A DNA stretch of 64,000 nucleotides from Edaphobacter acidisoli. Lineage in GTDB: Bacteria; Acidobacteriota; Terriglobia; Terriglobales; Acidobacteriaceae. The notes under the pieces were generated by a model. That model saw only the letters and a program-made list of their open reading frames with translations, did no database searches and was not told the origin of the DNA. Below, in pieces: positions 62,793 through 64,000 of this stretch (the stretch's first letter is position 1; each line of letters starts with the position of its first letter). The DNA is taken from assembly GCF_014642855.1 (NCBI RefSeq), contig NZ_BMJB01000001.1, positions 806,001 through 870,000 of the forward strand, written 5' to 3'. The position numbers and the translations under genes were made by a program.

Positions 62793-63827
62793 ATGCGCGT
62801 TGGTATGTTGACTGGAGGCGGGGATTGTCCCGGACTGAACGCTGTGATTCGGGCGGCGGTGAGGAAGGGAATCCTGCACTACGGCGACGAGTTCGTTGGA
62901 TTTATGGAAGGGTGGCGCGGCGTCATTGAGAACATGACCATGCCCCTGAATATGGAGACGACCTCGGGGATTCTGCAAAAGGGCGGGACCATTCTGCGGT
63001 CTTCGCGCACCAACGTGAAGAAGGTTCCGGGTGGGTTCGAGAAGTGCCTGGAGTCGATCAAGGCCAACAAGCTGGATGCGCTGATTGCGCTGGGCGGCGA
63101 CGATACGCAGTCGATTACGCTGGCTCTGGGCGAGCATGGCGTGAAGTGCGTGGGCGTGCCGAAGACGATTGACAACGACCTGAGCGGCACGGATGCGTGC
63201 TTTGGGTTCGATACGGCGGTGATGATTGCGACTGAGGCTGTTGACCGGCTGCACTCGACCGCGGAGTCGCACAACCGCATTCTGGTGTGCGAGGTGATGG
63301 GGCGCGATGCGGGCTGGATTGCCATTACTTCGGGCATTGCAGGCGGCGCGGATGCGATTCTGGTGCCGGAGAAGCCGATCGATATCGAGGAAGTGTGCCG
63401 GCTGGTGAAGTATCGCTGGGAGCATGGGAAGAAGTTCTCGATTGTGGTGGTGGCTGAGGGCGCGCAGTTTCCGGAGAGCGAGCAGGCGACCCATGACACG
63501 AGCGTGGACTCGTTTGGCCATGCCCGGCTGGCCGGGATTGGCGATGCGGTGGCCAAGGAGATTGAGAAGCGCACGGGTTATGAGACTCGTAGCGTGAATC
63601 TTGGCCATACGCAGCGTGGCGGGACTCCTACGGCGTATGACCGGATGCTGGCGACGCGGTATGGCGTGGCGGCGATTGATCTGGTCCATGCCGGGAAGTT
63701 CAATCGGCTGGTGGTGCTGAAAGGCACGCAGATCTCGGACATTCCGCTGGCTGACGCGATTGCCAAGACGCGCACGGTGGGCGATGACCTGCTGAATGTG
63801 ATGAAGAGCTTGCAGCCTCCTCGTTAG
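62793..63827 (+). CDS. pfkA: 6-phosphofructokinase, predicted PPi-dependent
   Basis: A 344-residue group III (mixed-substrate) phosphofructokinase. The nucleotide region is VGMLTGGGDCPGLNAVIRA; the next block is LIALGGDDTQS and VPKTIDNDLSGTDACFGFDT, with MGRDAGWIAITSGIAGGAD and GHTQRGGTPTAYDRMLATR. At the two positions that separate donor types, this protein has Asp (GGDD) and Lys (PKTIDND), both typical of pyrophosphate-dependent enzymes; ATP enzymes have Gly at both. AAGGAG lies upstream of the ATG. If correct, the step is reversible and uses PPi. Confidence 0.9.
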   Translation: MRVGMLTGGGDCPGLNAVIRAAVRKGILHYGDEFVGFMEGWRGVIENMTMPLNMETTSGILQKGGTILRSSRTNVKKVPGGFEKCLESIKANKLDALIALGGDDTQSITLALGEHGVKCVGVPKTIDNDLSGTDACFGFDTAVMIATEAVDRLHSTAESHNRILVCEVMGRDAGWIAITSGIAGGADAILVPEKPIDIEEVCRLVKYRWEHGKKFSIVVVAEGAQFPESEQATHDTSVDSFGHARLAGIGDAVAKEIEKRTGYETRSVNLGHTQRGGTPTAYDRMLATRYGVAAIDLVHAGKFNRLVVLKGTQISDIPLADAIAKTRTVGDDLLNVMKSLQPPR

Positions 63828-63885
63828 GTTCTAGTTAACAAAGGAGATTTTGCTTGTGCTGCCCTCAAAATGGGGGTACAAAGAT

Positions 63886-63912
63886 GGTGCCGGGGGAGTT
63901 TCCTTCGGCACC
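63886..63912 (+). terminator. Intrinsic terminator after pfkA
   Basis: GGTGCCG (63886-63892) pairs with CGGCACC (63906-63912), with extra GGGA/TTCC pairing inside, followed by GTTTTTGGTTT. Confidence 0.85.
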
Positions 63913-63962
63913 GTTTTTGGTTTAAGGTTTGGGCAGGCGAGTTTTCCGGAAGAGGCGCACAG

Positions 63963-64000
63963 ATGGGTGTCGCAGTGCAGATGGCGGTTCGCGAGGTGAT
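63963..64000 (+). CDS. Possible start of a gene running off the window
   Basis: An ATG at 63963 is preceded by GGAAGAGG at a good distance and is followed by 12 open codons to the window edge (MGVAVQMAVREV). This is too short to identify. Confidence 0.3.
   Translation, partial: MGVAVQMAVREV

Overview
The window reads as one contiguous piece of a chromosome from an acidobacterium, most likely class Terriglobia (Granulicella, Terriglobus or Edaphobacter type). This placement is inferred from gene content, not from a marker gene. The evidence is large Oar-type TonB-dependent receptors with an N-terminal carboxypeptidase-regulatory domain, a fused 2-oxoacid dehydrogenase E1, orphan MacB-like permeases, secreted plant-polysaccharide hydrolases, and short dispersed intergenic repeats. 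I see no rRNA, tRNA, CRISPR array, prophage or insertion sequence.

Region by region. 1-6.6 kb: end of a membrane pyrophosphatase, fused E1alpha/E1beta, and a secreted DUF1800/DUF1501 pair. 6.8-9.1 kb: DoxX, an alpha/beta-hydrolase fold protein lacking its serine nucleophile, a Rieske protein and an untracked 43-residue secreted His-rich peptide. 9.1-13.7 kb: carA and carB. 13.7-17.7 kb: a membrane protein, a DapA-fold protein without catalytic Tyr/Lys, malQ, and a coupled pair of a 61-residue protein and a degenerate 3-hydroxyacyl-CoA-dehydrogenase-like domain. 17.8-21.9 kb: two tandem orphan ABC permeases and glmU. 22.4-26.2 kb: a GH31 glucosidase/xylosidase and tdh. 26.3-30.1 kb: a cobalamin riboswitch upstream of class I nrdA-nrdB. 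30.1-33.6 kb: AIM24-like, DUF4239-like, an ABC ATPase and GH43.

33.6-47.3 kb is nitrogen and arginine metabolism. An arginine cluster on the minus strand runs argR-argC-argB-argD-argF-argG-(membrane protein)-argH-(short GNAT-type N-acetylglutamate synthase), with overlapping genes and two TTG starts. It diverges from gltB. Between them lies a pair of palindromic boxes 21 bp apart that fits an ArgR operator. carAB, earlier in the window, supplies the carbamoyl phosphate used by ArgF, and GltB supplies glutamate.

47.3-61 kb: a FadR-like TetR regulator with a nearby palindrome, a sulfatase, a long-chain acyl-CoA ligase, GH28, and two TonB-dependent receptors separated by an acetyltransferase that is flanked by 38-bp repeats. 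This part looks like a loose polysaccharide-use region. 61-64 kb: a DUF4010/MgtC-like transporter, a small acidic protein, and a phosphofructokinase whose two diagnostic residues predict pyrophosphate rather than ATP as donor.

No clearly new multi-gene system is evident. The most unusual signals are three enzyme-fold proteins that have lost catalytic residues, B12 control of a B12-independent ribonucleotide reductase, the symmetric ArgR boxes, a roughly 225-bp duplicated intergenic element, and the repeat-flanked acetyltransferase.
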